32,877 nt of DNA from JADJWR01 sp964610575 (GCA_964610575.1 CAZSYX010000031.1:1-32877), one strand, 5' to 3'. Positions 14,799 to 22,090 are shown, counted from the stretch's first letter. Notes: generated from the sequence alone by a model not told the origin. A program made the numbers and translations.

Positions 14799-16198
14799 TG
14801 AGCAGGTACGTCGCCATCGCCGCCGCCGCGGTAGCGGCAACGCTCGCCGGCTGCGCGCTGAAAGCGCCGCCGCCGCGCGAGGACGTCGCCGCGCAGGCGC
14901 TGCCCAATTTCCGTGTCCAGGAGAGCTGGGCGGCGACGGCCGCCTCCTCGGGCGCGGTCGCCGACCGCTGGCTGGCCTCGTTCAACGACCCGCAACTCGA
15001 CGCGCTGGTGGCCGAGGCGCTGGCGTACAACCCGGACCTGCGCGTCGCCGCGGCGCGCGTCGAGCAGGCGGCGGCGTACGTCCGCCTTTCCGGTTCGACG
15101 CTGTATCCGCAGGTGAACCTGCGCGCGAGCGGATCCGCCGGGGCCGACTCGAGTGGCGTGCAGGGGGTGGGCCTGTTCCTGAACTGGGAGCTCGACCTGT
15201 GGGGCCGGATCCGCGCCGGACGCGAGGCGTCGCAGGTCCAGTACGTCTCGGCCGAACTCGACGCCGAATACGCGCGGCAGTCGATCGCCGCGCTGGTGGC
15301 CAAGAGCTGGTTCCTCGCCACCGAGGCGCGGCTGCAGAAGGCGATCGCCGAAGACATGGCCGCGGCTGCCGAACGCCAACTCGGCTTCGCGCAGGACCGC
15401 CTGCGCGTCGGCCTCGGCAACGAGTACGACGTGACACTGGCGCGGGCGAATCTCGCCACCTATCGGGACGGCGTGCAAAGCCTCGACCTCGCCTATCAGC
15501 AGGCGCTGCGTGCCCTCGAGACGCTTGCCGGGCGCTACCCCGCCGCGGCGGTCAAGGTGCCGGCGCAACTGGCGCCGATGCCGCCCGCGGTTCCGGTGGG
15601 CATGCCTTCCGAACTGCTCGAGCGGCGGCCGGACGTGGTGGCGGCCGAGCGGCGGGTGGCCGCCGCGTTCTACCGCGTCGAGGAAGCCAAGGCGGCGAAG
15701 CTGCCGCGCATCTCGCTGACCGCCGGCGTGAACTCGATCTCGAGCGAGGTGTTCGTGCTCAAGGATCGCGACAACCCGGTGTGGAGCGTCGGCGCCGGGC
15801 TGGTCGCGCCGCTGTTCCTCGGCGGGCAGCTGCAGGCGCAGCAGGACATCCGCACCGCCGAGCAGAAGCAGGCCATCGCCGAGTACGGCCGCACCGGTGC
15901 GCGCGCCTTCGGCGAGGTCGAGAACGCGCTGTCGGCGGAGTTCAACCTCGATGCGCGCGAAGCGATCCTGAAGCAGGCGGTCGCCGACAATGCCCGCGCG
16001 CTGGAACTGGCCAACATCCGCTACAAGGTGGGCTCCGGCGACCTGCGCGCGGTGCAGCAGCAGCAGCTCGCGCTCGCCGCCGCCCGCACCGCGCTGCTGC
16101 GCGTGCAGAGCGAGCGGCTGGTGCAGCGGGTGAACCTGCACCTGGCGCTCGGCGGCGGCTTCGATCTGCCAGCGACGACCCCGGTCGCGGCGAAGTAG
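14798..16198 (+). CDS. Outer membrane efflux lipoprotein (NodT/TolC-like factor)
   Basis: 466 aa. Signal peptide with lipobox LAGC, lipidated Cys19. Two outer-membrane-efflux repeats, each a helical hairpin plus beta strands: the first around 75-250 (YNPDLRVAAARVEQAAAYVRLS, LFLNWELDLWGRIRAGREAS), the second from about 270 (ELLERRPDVVAAERRVAAA, then APLFLGGQLQAQ). FLNWELDLWGR and RRPDV are typical of the NodT family. It forms a trimeric channel docking to the HlyD adaptor encoded immediately upstream (one-base overlap at 14798). Substrates are probably small amphiphiles, aromatic acids or drugs, but nothing in the sequence fixes this. Confidence 0.94.
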   Translation: MSRYVAIAAAAVAATLAGCALKAPPPREDVAAQALPNFRVQESWAATAASSGAVADRWLASFNDPQLDALVAEALAYNPDLRVAAARVEQAAAYVRLSGSTLYPQVNLRASGSAGADSSGVQGVGLFLNWELDLWGRIRAGREASQVQYVSAELDAEYARQSIAALVAKSWFLATEARLQKAIAEDMAAAAERQLGFAQDRLRVGLGNEYDVTLARANLATYRDGVQSLDLAYQQALRALETLAGRYPAAAVKVPAQLAPMPPAVPVGMPSELLERRPDVVAAERRVAAAFYRVEEAKAAKLPRISLTAGVNSISSEVFVLKDRDNPVWSVGAGLVAPLFLGGQLQAQQDIRTAEQKQAIAEYGRTGARAFGEVENALSAEFNLDAREAILKQAVADNARALELANIRYKVGSGDLRAVQQQQLALAAARTALLRVQSERLVQRVNLHLALGGGFDLPATTPVAAK

Positions 16199-16213
16199 AG
16201 ACTCGACCGGCGT

Positions 16214-16229
16214 GCCGGCGAACGCCGGC
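16214..16229 (+). terminator. Short GC hairpin behind the efflux operon
   Basis: GCCGGCG (16214-16220) and CGCCGGC (16223-16229) pair perfectly across two A residues (effectively a 6-bp stem with a 4-base loop). It sits 16 bases after the stop. No T-tract, so termination is uncertain. Confidence 0.35.
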
Positions 16230-16285
16230 TCGCGCTTATTGCGAATTGCCGGAGCGACCGGCTCAATCACCCCAAGGAGATGACG

Positions 16286-17203
16286 ATGGCGAAGAAGAAG
16301 GCCGAAGAGGCAGCCGCGAGGGCGGCGAAGGCGGCCGGCAGCGACAGTGCCGTGGCCCAGGCCAGGGCTCAGGCCAAGGCTCAGGCCAAGGCCAAGGCCA
16401 AGAAGGGCAACGGCGACGCCGCCGCGGACGGCGGGAAGCTGTCCAACAAGGAATACGAGAAGGAACTGAAGAAGCTGCACGTCGAACTCGTCAAGATGCA
16501 GGAGTGGGTCAAGGAAAAGGGCCTGAAGGTCTGCATCGTTTTCGAGGGGCGCGACGGCGCCGGCAAGGGCGGCACCATCAAGGCGATCACCGAGCGCGTC
16601 AGTCCGCGGGTGTTCCGCGTGATCGCGCTGCCCGCGCCGAGCGACCGCGAGAAGAGCCAGATGTACGCGCAGCGTTACCTGCCGCACCTGCCGGCCGCCG
16701 GCGAGGTCGTGATCTTCGACCGCAGCTGGTACAACCGCGCCGGTGTGGAGCGCGTGATGGGTTTCTGCAAGGAAGAAGAGGCGCAGGGCTTCCTGAAGGT
16801 GGTGCCGCTGTTCGAGCAGCTGATGGTCAAGTCGGGAATCATCCTGCTCAAGTACTGGCTGGAAGTCAGCCCCGAGGAGCAGACCCGGCGGCTGGCATCG
16901 CGCATCGACGACGGCCGCAAGATCTGGAAGCTCTCGCCGATGGACCTGAAGTCCTACGACCGCTGGGACGACTACACGAAGGCGCGCGACGAGATGTTCG
17001 CCGCCACCGACACCACCTGGGCGCCATGGTACGTCGCCCGCTCCGAGGACAAGAAGCGCGTGCGGCTGAACGTGATCAGCCACCTGCTGAAGCACGTGCC
17101 GTACAAGGAAGTGAAGACGGAGAAGGTCAAGCTGCCGAAGCGCAAGATCGGCCGCTACAAGGCCGTCGACTATCCGTTCAAGTACGTGCCGGAAAAGTTC
17201 TGA
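16286..17203 (+). CDS. ppk2: Polyphosphate kinase 2 (PPK2 family, PA0141-like)
   Basis: 305 aa from ATG 16286, chosen over ATG 16280 because AAGGAG (16274-16279) touches the earlier codon but is correctly spaced for the later one. Walker A is GRDGAGKG (88-95); Walker B with the catalytic Asp lies in VVIFDRSWYNR (141-151). The lid region contains RRLASRIDDGRK and KLSPMDLKSYDRWDDYTKAR. This is a full single-domain PPK2, which moves phosphate between polyphosphate and nucleotides; length and motifs suit the class I group. The first 45 residues are an Ala/Lys/Gln-rich tail not needed for the fold, partly encoded by 12-bp tandem repeats. It has its own ribosome site, 87 bases after the efflux operon, and may be transcribed with it or alone. 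Confidence 0.94.
   Translation: MAKKKAEEAAARAAKAAGSDSAVAQARAQAKAQAKAKAKKGNGDAAADGGKLSNKEYEKELKKLHVELVKMQEWVKEKGLKVCIVFEGRDGAGKGGTIKAITERVSPRVFRVIALPAPSDREKSQMYAQRYLPHLPAAGEVVIFDRSWYNRAGVERVMGFCKEEEAQGFLKVVPLFEQLMVKSGIILLKYWLEVSPEEQTRRLASRIDDGRKIWKLSPMDLKSYDRWDDYTKARDEMFAATDTTWAPWYVARSEDKKRVRLNVISHLLKHVPYKEVKTEKVKLPKRKIGRYKAVDYPFKYVPEKF
16358..16393 (+). repeat. Three 12-bp tandem units inside ppk2
   Basis: CAGGCCAGGGCT, CAGGCCAAGGCT and CAGGCCAAGGCC follow one another and run into further AAGGCC steps. They encode the repeating Gln-Ala-Lys-Ala of the basic PPK2 N-terminal tail. Such a tract can expand or shrink by slippage without breaking the frame. Confidence 0.8.
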
Positions 17204-17216
17204 TCGGGACACGGCA

Positions 17217-17245
17217 GGCTGCGCCCTCGCGGATCCGGCGCAGCC
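17217..17245 (+). terminator. Hairpin behind ppk2
   Basis: GGCTGCGCC (17217-17225) pairs perfectly with GGCGCAGCC (17237-17245); loop of 11 bases, 13 bases after the ppk2 stop. No U-tract follows. It may slow polymerase or protect the upstream mRNA end rather than terminate fully. Confidence 0.4.
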
Positions 17246-17285
17246 GCCGGCCAGGCTCCAGACGACGGCCAGCAGGCGGAAAGAG

Positions 17286-17957
17286 ATGAGCGATCAGGAT
17301 CGTGTGGCGCAGCCCGCGCGCGAGCCGGTGCTCAATCCGGTGGACCGGGTGTCGGAGCTGCTCTTCGGGCTGTTCATGGCGCTCACTTTCGTCGGCGCCA
17401 TCTCGGTGGCGGAGTCCGGGCGCGCGGAAATCCGCTCGCTGCTTGCCGCCGCCCTGGGCTGCAATCTCGCCTGGGGGCTGGTCGATGCCGTGATGTACCT
17501 CGTCCGCACGGTCACCGATCGCGGCCGGGAGATCACGCTGTTGCGCTCGGTGCGGGCCGCCGCGGACGCGCAAGCCGGGCGTAGGCTGATCGGGCAGTCC
17601 TTGTCCAAGTCCGCGGCGGGTCTCGTCTCGGAGACTGAGATCGAGGCCATCCGCGGACGGATCGTCGCCCTGCCGTCGGTGCCGGAGCGACCGACCCTGA
17701 AGGCTGACGACCTGCTGGCGGCGCTCGCGGTGTTCCTGCTCGTCGTCGCCGCGACCTTTCCCGTCGCGCTGCCCTTCCTGATGTTCGACGATGTCGGCAT
17801 GGCGATGGCGGTCTCCCGCGCGGTCGCGCTGGTGATGCTGTTCTTCGGCGGGCTTGCGCTCGGCCGATACGCGGGGTACGGCAGCCTCAGGGTCGGCTTC
17901 CTGATGGCCGGACTGGGAACGGCGCTCGTCGCCGCGGTCATGGCGCTCGGCGGATGA
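17286..17957 (+). CDS. VIT1/CCC1-type membrane transporter-like protein
   Basis: 223 aa with five likely membrane helices. The first pair (VSELLFGLFMALTFVGAISV and LAAALGCNLAWGLVDAVMY) matches the start of VIT1/CCC1 Fe2+/Mn2+ transporters. A cytosolic stretch of about 70 residues (about 80-140) with acidic and basic residues follows, and three more helices end the protein. CCC1 proteins move iron or manganese out of the cytosol. The cytosolic metal-binding part here is short and lacks an obvious Glu-rich ladder, so the substrate is uncertain. Ribosome site GGAAAGAG precedes ATG 17286. The stop overlaps the next start by four bases (ATGA at 17954-17957), so it is coupled to an outer-membrane-like barrel protein. 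Confidence 0.82.
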   Translation: MSDQDRVAQPAREPVLNPVDRVSELLFGLFMALTFVGAISVAESGRAEIRSLLAAALGCNLAWGLVDAVMYLVRTVTDRGREITLLRSVRAAADAQAGRRLIGQSLSKSAAGLVSETEIEAIRGRIVALPSVPERPTLKADDLLAALAVFLLVVAATFPVALPFLMFDDVGMAMAVSRAVALVMLFFGGLALGRYAGYGSLRVGFLMAGLGTALVAAVMALGG

Positions 17958-18571
17958 GGTCCGTGCCGCGCCAGGTGGCTTTGCTGGCGATGGTCGGCAC
18001 CTCAGCGGCCTTCGCCGCCGAGGACGAACGCGCGTGGGAGTTCGGCATTACCGCGTATCCCACCATCGTCCGCGGGGGCGACAACTACACCTCGGCGACC
18101 GCGGTCGCCGACCGCGGTCCGCTGCATCTGGAGGCGAGGTACAACTACGAGTCGGTCGGGACGCGCTCGGCCTTCGTCGGCTGGACCTTCTCCGGCGGAG
18201 ACGCCATCGCCTGGGAACTGACTCCGCTGCTCGGCGGCGCCTGGGGCGGTACACGGGCCTTCGTGCCCGGCCTGGAAGCGAGCGTTTCCTGGCGCAGGCT
18301 CGACCTTTATGTCGAGGCCGAGTACGTGCGCGACAGCGGCGAGCGCGACGACAGCTACTTCTACGCCTGGACCGAACTCGGATTCAGCCCGGTCGAATGG
18401 CTTCGCCTCGGCATCGCCGGCCAGCGCACCCGCGCCTATGACAACGGTCGCGACATCCAGCGCGGGCCGTTCGTGCAGCTCACCTGGCGCCGCCTCACCG
18501 TCGGTGGCTACTGGTTCAACCCGGGCTCGAGCGAACAGGTCTTCGTCGGCTCGATCGGCGCGACATTCTGA
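17954..18571 (+). CDS. Predicted outer-membrane beta-barrel protein, unknown function
   Basis: 205 aa. Signal peptide ending near SAAFA (residues 18-22). The mature protein alternates short amphipathic strands rich in Trp, Tyr and Gly (LHLEARYNYESVG, AWELTPLLGGAWGG, RRLDLYVEAEYVRD, FVQLTWRRLTVGGYW) and ends in Phe (GSIGATF), the usual recognition signal for barrel insertion. About 8-10 strands fit. No family is recognised. It overlaps the CCC1-like gene by four bases and is followed 17 bases later by the SulP gene, so the three are probably co-transcribed. It may be a small porin or a structural partner; this is inference. Confidence 0.8.
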   Translation: MRSVPRQVALLAMVGTSAAFAAEDERAWEFGITAYPTIVRGGDNYTSATAVADRGPLHLEARYNYESVGTRSAFVGWTFSGGDAIAWELTPLLGGAWGGTRAFVPGLEASVSWRRLDLYVEAEYVRDSGERDDSYFYAWTELGFSPVEWLRLGIAGQRTRAYDNGRDIQRGPFVQLTWRRLTVGGYWFNPGSSEQVFVGSIGATF

Positions 18572-18588
18572 ATCCGGGAGTACGCCCA

Positions 18589-20280
18589 ATGAGCCACCCT
18601 TCGATGCCCGCCGCGGCGGGCGAACCGGGCCCTCCGTCGTTGCGCCTCGACGTGGTCGCCGGGCTGACGGCGGCGGCTGTCGTGCTGCCCAAGGCGATGG
18701 CCTACGCGACGGTGGCCGGCCTGCCGGTCGCCGTCGGCCTGTACACCGCCTTCATCCCGATGGCGATCTACGCCCTGCTCGGTACGTCGCGCGTGCTCAG
18801 CGTCAGCTCCACCACCACGCTGGCGATCCTGGCCGGCACGCAGCTTGGCCTGGCGGTGCCCGACGGCGACCCGGCAAAGCTTGTCACCGCAACGGCGACG
18901 CTGACGCTGCTGGTCGGCGCGATGCTGCTCGCGGCGCGGCTGCTGCGGCTGGGTTTCGTCGCCAACTTCATCTCCGCGCCGGTGCTGACCGGCTTCAAGG
19001 CCGGAATTGGTCTCGTGATCGTGCTCGACCAGGTGCCGAAGCTCGCCGGCATCCACATCGACAAGCACGGTTTCTTCCGCGACGTCGTCAGCGTCGTTCA
19101 GCACTTGCCGGAGACCTCGCTGATCACGCTGGCGGTGGCGGCGGCGACGTTCGCGATCCTGATCGGCATGGAGCGGCTGCGGCCGCACTCGCCGGCGCCG
19201 CTGGTCGCCGTCGGCGGCGCCATCGCCGCGTCGTGGTTCTTCGGCCTGCACGCGCTGGGGGTGTCGACCGTCGGCCTGATTCCGCAAGGCTTCCCGGCGC
19301 TGACGATGCCGGACCTTGGCCTGGTCGCGGAACTGGTGCCAGGCGCGCTCGGCATCGCGCTGATGAGCTTCACCGAAACGATCGCGGCGGGCCGCGCCTT
19401 CGCGCGCCCAGCCGACCCGCCGATCAATGCCAACCGCGAGCTGGTGGCCACCGGTGCCGCCAATCTCGGCGGCGCGTTGCTCGGCGCGATGCCGGCTGGT
19501 GGCGGAACCTCGCAGACCGCGGTCGCGCGCTCCGCCGGCGGACAGTCGCAGAAGGCCTCGCTGGTGACCGCCGGCGCCGCGGTCGCCACGATGCTGCTGC
19601 TGGCGCCGATCCTGGGCCTGCTGCCCAACGCGACGCTGGCGGCGGTGGTGATCGTCTACTCGGTCGGGCTGATCCAGCCGGCCGAGTTCCGCGCCATCCG
19701 CGGCGTGCGTTCGATGGAGTTCCGCTGGGCGCTGATCGCCTGCCTTGGCGTGCTGGTGTTCGGCACGCTCAAGGGCATCGTGGTGGCGATCATCGTGTCG
19801 ATGATCGGCCTGGCGAGCCAGACCGCGCAGCCGCGTGTGTCCGTGATCGGCCGCAAGCGCGGCGCCGATGTGCTGCGGCCGCTGTCGCCCGAGCACCCCG
19901 ACGACGAGACCTTCGACGGCCTGCTGATCGTGCGGCCGGAGGGGCGGCTGTTCTTCGTCAACGCGCAGTACGTGTCCGACCAGATTCGCGAGCTGGTCGC
20001 GCAGCACAAGCCGCGCGTGCTGGCGCTCGACCTGAGCCGGGTGCCCGATCTCGAGTACTCGGCCCTGCAGGCGCTGCTGGAGGGCGAGAGGCGCCTGACT
20101 GACGACGGCATCGTGGTCTGGCTGGCGGGGCTGAACCCAGGCGTGCTCGACATGGCGCGCCACGCCGGGCTCGACCAGCGGCTCGGCCGCGAGCGGCTGC
20201 TGTTCAACGCGCGCGCGGCGATCGAGCGCTACCAGGCAATGCAGGGGGCAGGCGCCGCGACGACGCCCGCCGCATCCTGA
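18589..20280 (+). CDS. SulP-family anion transporter with STAS domain
   Basis: 563 aa, ATG 18589 with GGGAG upstream. The N-terminal 410 residues are hydrophobic, with the SulP pattern: AVVLPKAMAYATVAGLPVAVGLY near helix 1, VLSVSSTTTLAIL, the helix FISAPVLTGFKAGIGLVI, and SFTETIAAGRAFA. NRELVATGAANLGGALLGA and PAGGGTSQTAVARSAG follow. A C-terminal cytosolic STAS domain (about 440-555) is shown by GLLIVRPEGRLFFVNAQYV and LALDLSRVPDLEYSALQAL. It is a secondary transporter for sulfate, bicarbonate or dicarboxylates in the inner membrane; substrate cannot be set from sequence alone. It is likely the last gene of the CCC1-like/barrel/SulP unit, with an 83-base gap to the next gene. Confidence 0.94.
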   Translation: MSHPSMPAAAGEPGPPSLRLDVVAGLTAAAVVLPKAMAYATVAGLPVAVGLYTAFIPMAIYALLGTSRVLSVSSTTTLAILAGTQLGLAVPDGDPAKLVTATATLTLLVGAMLLAARLLRLGFVANFISAPVLTGFKAGIGLVIVLDQVPKLAGIHIDKHGFFRDVVSVVQHLPETSLITLAVAAATFAILIGMERLRPHSPAPLVAVGGAIAASWFFGLHALGVSTVGLIPQGFPALTMPDLGLVAELVPGALGIALMSFTETIAAGRAFARPADPPINANRELVATGAANLGGALLGAMPAGGGTSQTAVARSAGGQSQKASLVTAGAAVATMLLLAPILGLLPNATLAAVVIVYSVGLIQPAEFRAIRGVRSMEFRWALIACLGVLVFGTLKGIVVAIIVSMIGLASQTAQPRVSVIGRKRGADVLRPLSPEHPDDETFDGLLIVRPEGRLFFVNAQYVSDQIRELVAQHKPRVLALDLSRVPDLEYSALQALLEGERRLTDDGIVVWLAGLNPGVLDMARHAGLDQRLGRERLLFNARAAIERYQAMQGAGAATTPAAS

Positions 20281-20363
20281 GCATGGGCGCTTCCCAGTCC
20301 GTACACTGGCGTCGTCGATCATGGTCGGGCGAGTTTCGTTGCAACAAGGAAGGAGGACTACTC

Positions 20364-20729
20364 ATGCGTAGATTGATGATTGCAGCTGCACTTCTGGCAT
20401 CGGGCGCGGCCGTCGCGGCCGATTCGAGCGATTTCCAGTTGCGCGACACGAACGACCTGGTGCGCGCCTGCAGCGTGCCCGCCGACCACCCCCTGTACGC
20501 CAATGCGACGGGCTTCTGTCACGGCGTACTGACCGGGGCCTATCGCTTCTACGAGTCGACGGTCGCGGCCGAGAACCGGTTCATCTGCTCGCCGAGCCCG
20601 ACGCCGACGCGGGCCAAGGTGATGAACGATTTCGTCGCCTGGGCCAAGGCGCGCCCACAGGTCATGAAGGACCCTCCGCTCGATACGCTGTTCAGGTATC
20701 TGGCGGAAGCCTATCCGTGCCGGAAGTGA
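20364..20729 (+). CDS. Rap1a/Tai-like secreted protein
   Basis: 121 aa, with a near-perfect ribosome site AAGGAGG (20350-20356) seven bases before ATG 20364. Signal peptide ends near AVAA (residues 16-19). The mature protein fits the Rap1a immunity domain: RACSVPADHPLYANATGFC, HGVLTGAYRFYES, FVAWAKARPQ and PPLDTLFRYLAEAYPC, with four Cys (36, 52, 75, 119) suited to two disulfides. Named members neutralise peptidoglycan amidase effectors of type VI secretion in Serratia, but most family members are orphans of unknown role. No effector or type VI gene is nearby, so immunity is not supported here. It is close to the lipoprotein gene (34 bases). Confidence 0.85.
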   Translation: MRRLMIAAALLASGAAVAADSSDFQLRDTNDLVRACSVPADHPLYANATGFCHGVLTGAYRFYESTVAAENRFICSPSPTPTRAKVMNDFVAWAKARPQVMKDPPLDTLFRYLAEAYPCRK

Positions 20730-20763
20730 CCGAACGAGACAAACTGAAGCAAGGAGAACCTCG

Positions 20764-21036
20764 ATGAAACGCAACATGACGATCTGCTGCGCACTGGCCG
20801 CCGCCGTGGCGCTTTCCGGCTGCGAGAGCATGACCGATACGCAGAAACGCACGGCGACGGGCGCCACAGTAGGTGGCGCCGTCGTCGGGATCGCCACCGG
20901 TGAATGGGGATGGGCCGCCGCGGGCGCCGCGGCCGGCGCGGCGACGGGCTACCTGTACGACCAGACCACCAAGAAGAACGAGCAGAAAGCGTACGAGAAG
21001 GGCGTCAAGGACGCTCAGGCGAGCAAGCCGAAGTAG
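20764..21036 (+). CDS. Glycine-zipper lipoprotein
   Basis: 90 aa, AAGGAG upstream of ATG 20764. Lipobox LSGC gives lipidated Cys20. Residues about 30-62 form a glycine-zipper membrane segment of small residues (GATVGGAVVGIATGEWG, then AAAGAAAGAATGYLYD), as in YMGG/OmpA-like zipper lipoproteins, and a lysine-rich soluble tail follows. Such proteins sit in the outer membrane and contribute to envelope stability or form oligomeric patches; a defined function is lacking. A decayed gene lies directly behind its stop. Confidence 0.85.
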   Translation: MKRNMTICCALAAAVALSGCESMTDTQKRTATGATVGGAVVGIATGEWGWAAAGAAAGAATGYLYDQTTKKNEQKAYEKGVKDAQASKPK

Positions 21037-21077
21037 CGGGCGGGGCTTCCCGCGGGCGGGCGCTCCGTCGCAACGGT

Positions 21078-21329
21078 GCGCCTGGCTGCACCCTCGCCCT
21101 GCTCGATTTCATCGCCGCCGAACACTCGCTCACCGACGCCAATGCCGAGCGAATCTCGGAGCAGGTGCTGGCCGCTTCGCTGGACGAGGCCCGGCTGAAC
21201 CAGAAGCACTTCAAACAGTGACTCAAAGTGCTGCCGGCGTCCAAGGCCGCGCGCTACATGCAGATCGAGAACAAGATCCAGGCGGTCGTTCGCTTCGAAG
21301 CGTCCAAGGCGATTCCACTGGCGAATTGA
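21078..21329 (+). pseudogene. Remnant of a small secreted protein gene with in-frame TGA
   Basis: One frame reads ALLDFIAAEHSLTD, then DEARLNQKHFKQ, meets TGA at 21219-21221, and continues as LKVLPASKAARYMQIENKI and ends FEASKAIPLAN at TGA 21327-21329. The combined text resembles the C-terminal half of a family of small secreted proteobacterial proteins whose ends read like K-x-LP-x-KKxARxxQxENKxxA...IPL. In those the residue at the stop is usually aromatic, so a TGG-to-TGA change is likely. The signal peptide and N-terminal half are missing; sequence upstream of about 21078 looks unrelated and GC-rich. Boundaries at the left are approximate. This fills most of the 331-base gap between the lipoprotein and the acetyltransferase genes; I see nothing in 21330-21367. 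Confidence 0.65.
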
Positions 21330-21367
21330 CGGGCTTGCCGGCGTCGGCGGCTGGCCAAGGCGACGCC

Positions 21368-21901
21368 TCATTCGCCGCCGAGGCGCAGGCGGCAGAGCCG
21401 GACGGCCCGGTCGTCCGGGTCGGGAGTGATGCTGAACCCGAGACGCCTGGCGAGGCGCAGCATCGGCTGGTTCGCCGCCAGCACGTAGCCTTCCATCTGC
21501 TCTAGCCCACGCTTCGTGGCCGCCTCGATAAGGGCGGTCATCAGCGTTCTCGCCAGTCCGACGCCGCCGAATGCCGAGCCGACGTTGATGGCGAACTCGC
21601 AGGTGGTCCGGTCGCTGCCGATCACACACATGGCGCTGCCGACGATGTCGAATCCATCGGCGGCCGGCACGGTAGCCACGATCCCCATACCGCTTTCGGA
21701 GATCGAGGCCAGCGCCTTGCGCAATCGCTCCACGTTGGGCTCGCGCACGGAGCGCATGAAGCGCATGTAGCGTGCGTCGTCGGTCATCCGGTCGAACGCC
21801 TGCAGGACTTCCGCCTCGTCCTCCGGGCGGATGGCCCGGATGCGGACGGTGCGTCCGTCGTGCAAGGTGGCGTCGGATTCAGTGAAGCCGGGAGCCGTCA
21901 T
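21368..21901 (-). CDS. GNAT-family N-acetyltransferase
   Basis: 177 aa from ATG 21901. Opening strand VRIRAIRPEDEAEVLQAFDRM and the segment ARYMRFMR resemble the acetyltransferase domain found at the C-terminus of Pat/YfiQ-type protein acetyltransferases, but here as a stand-alone domain. The acetyl-CoA region is CEFAINVGSAFGGVGLARTLM followed by AATKRGLEQMEGYVLAANQPM and LRLARRLGF. The first position of the Q/R-x-x-G-x-G/A loop is Gly112 instead of Gln/Arg, a mild oddity. Substrate unknown, perhaps a protein lysine or small amine. It diverges from the rhodanese gene across a 189-base gap. Confidence 0.9.
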   Translation of the reverse strand: MTAPGFTESDATLHDGRTVRIRAIRPEDEAEVLQAFDRMTDDARYMRFMRSVREPNVERLRKALASISESGMGIVATVPAADGFDIVGSAMCVIGSDRTTCEFAINVGSAFGGVGLARTLMTALIEAATKRGLEQMEGYVLAANQPMLRLARRLGFSITPDPDDRAVRLCRLRLGGE

Positions 21902-21992
21902 GGTCCGTGGTCAGGGTGACTCGACAGGGTCTCAGTATGCGGCATCCCGAGCTGGCCGGCATCCGCGCGACACGGGCGCCCCGACCCGAAAC

Positions 21993-22013
21993 ATACCCCT
22001 ACCCGTATATACT
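21993..22013 (+). promoter_or_regulatory. Possible operator ATAC-N8-GTAT overlapping a -10-like TATACT
   Basis: ATACCCCTACCCGTAT (21993-22008) is flanked by matched ATAC/GTAT ends around a C-rich centre, and TATACT (22008-22013) directly follows as a near-consensus -10. The arrangement resembles dyads bound by CsoR/CstR-type (DUF156) repressors, which often control rhodanese genes, but the right half is CCGTAT rather than GGGTAT. No good -35 is visible. It lies 78 bases upstream of the rhodanese start. Confidence 0.35.
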
Positions 22014-22016
22014 CCG

Positions 22017-22048
22017 CCGCCGACGGCCGGCCCATGCGGCGTCGGCGG
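22017..22048 (+). promoter_or_regulatory. Hairpin in the rhodanese leader
   Basis: CCGCCGAC (22017-22024) pairs with GTCGGCGG (22041-22048), extendable by one G-C pair, leaving a 14-base loop. If transcription starts just after TATACT, this stem would form near the 5' end of the mRNA, about 42 bases before the start codon. It could stabilise the transcript; no riboswitch class is recognised. Confidence 0.35.
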
Positions 22049-22090
22049 CATGACCGTTTCTTGCTCACTACGGATGAAGGGAGATACGCA

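Noticed and set aside
20364..21036. Rap1a-like protein plus lipoprotein as a toxin-immunity pair
   Set aside because: The neighbour is a glycine-zipper lipoprotein without any toxin domain, and no secretion-system gene lies nearby.
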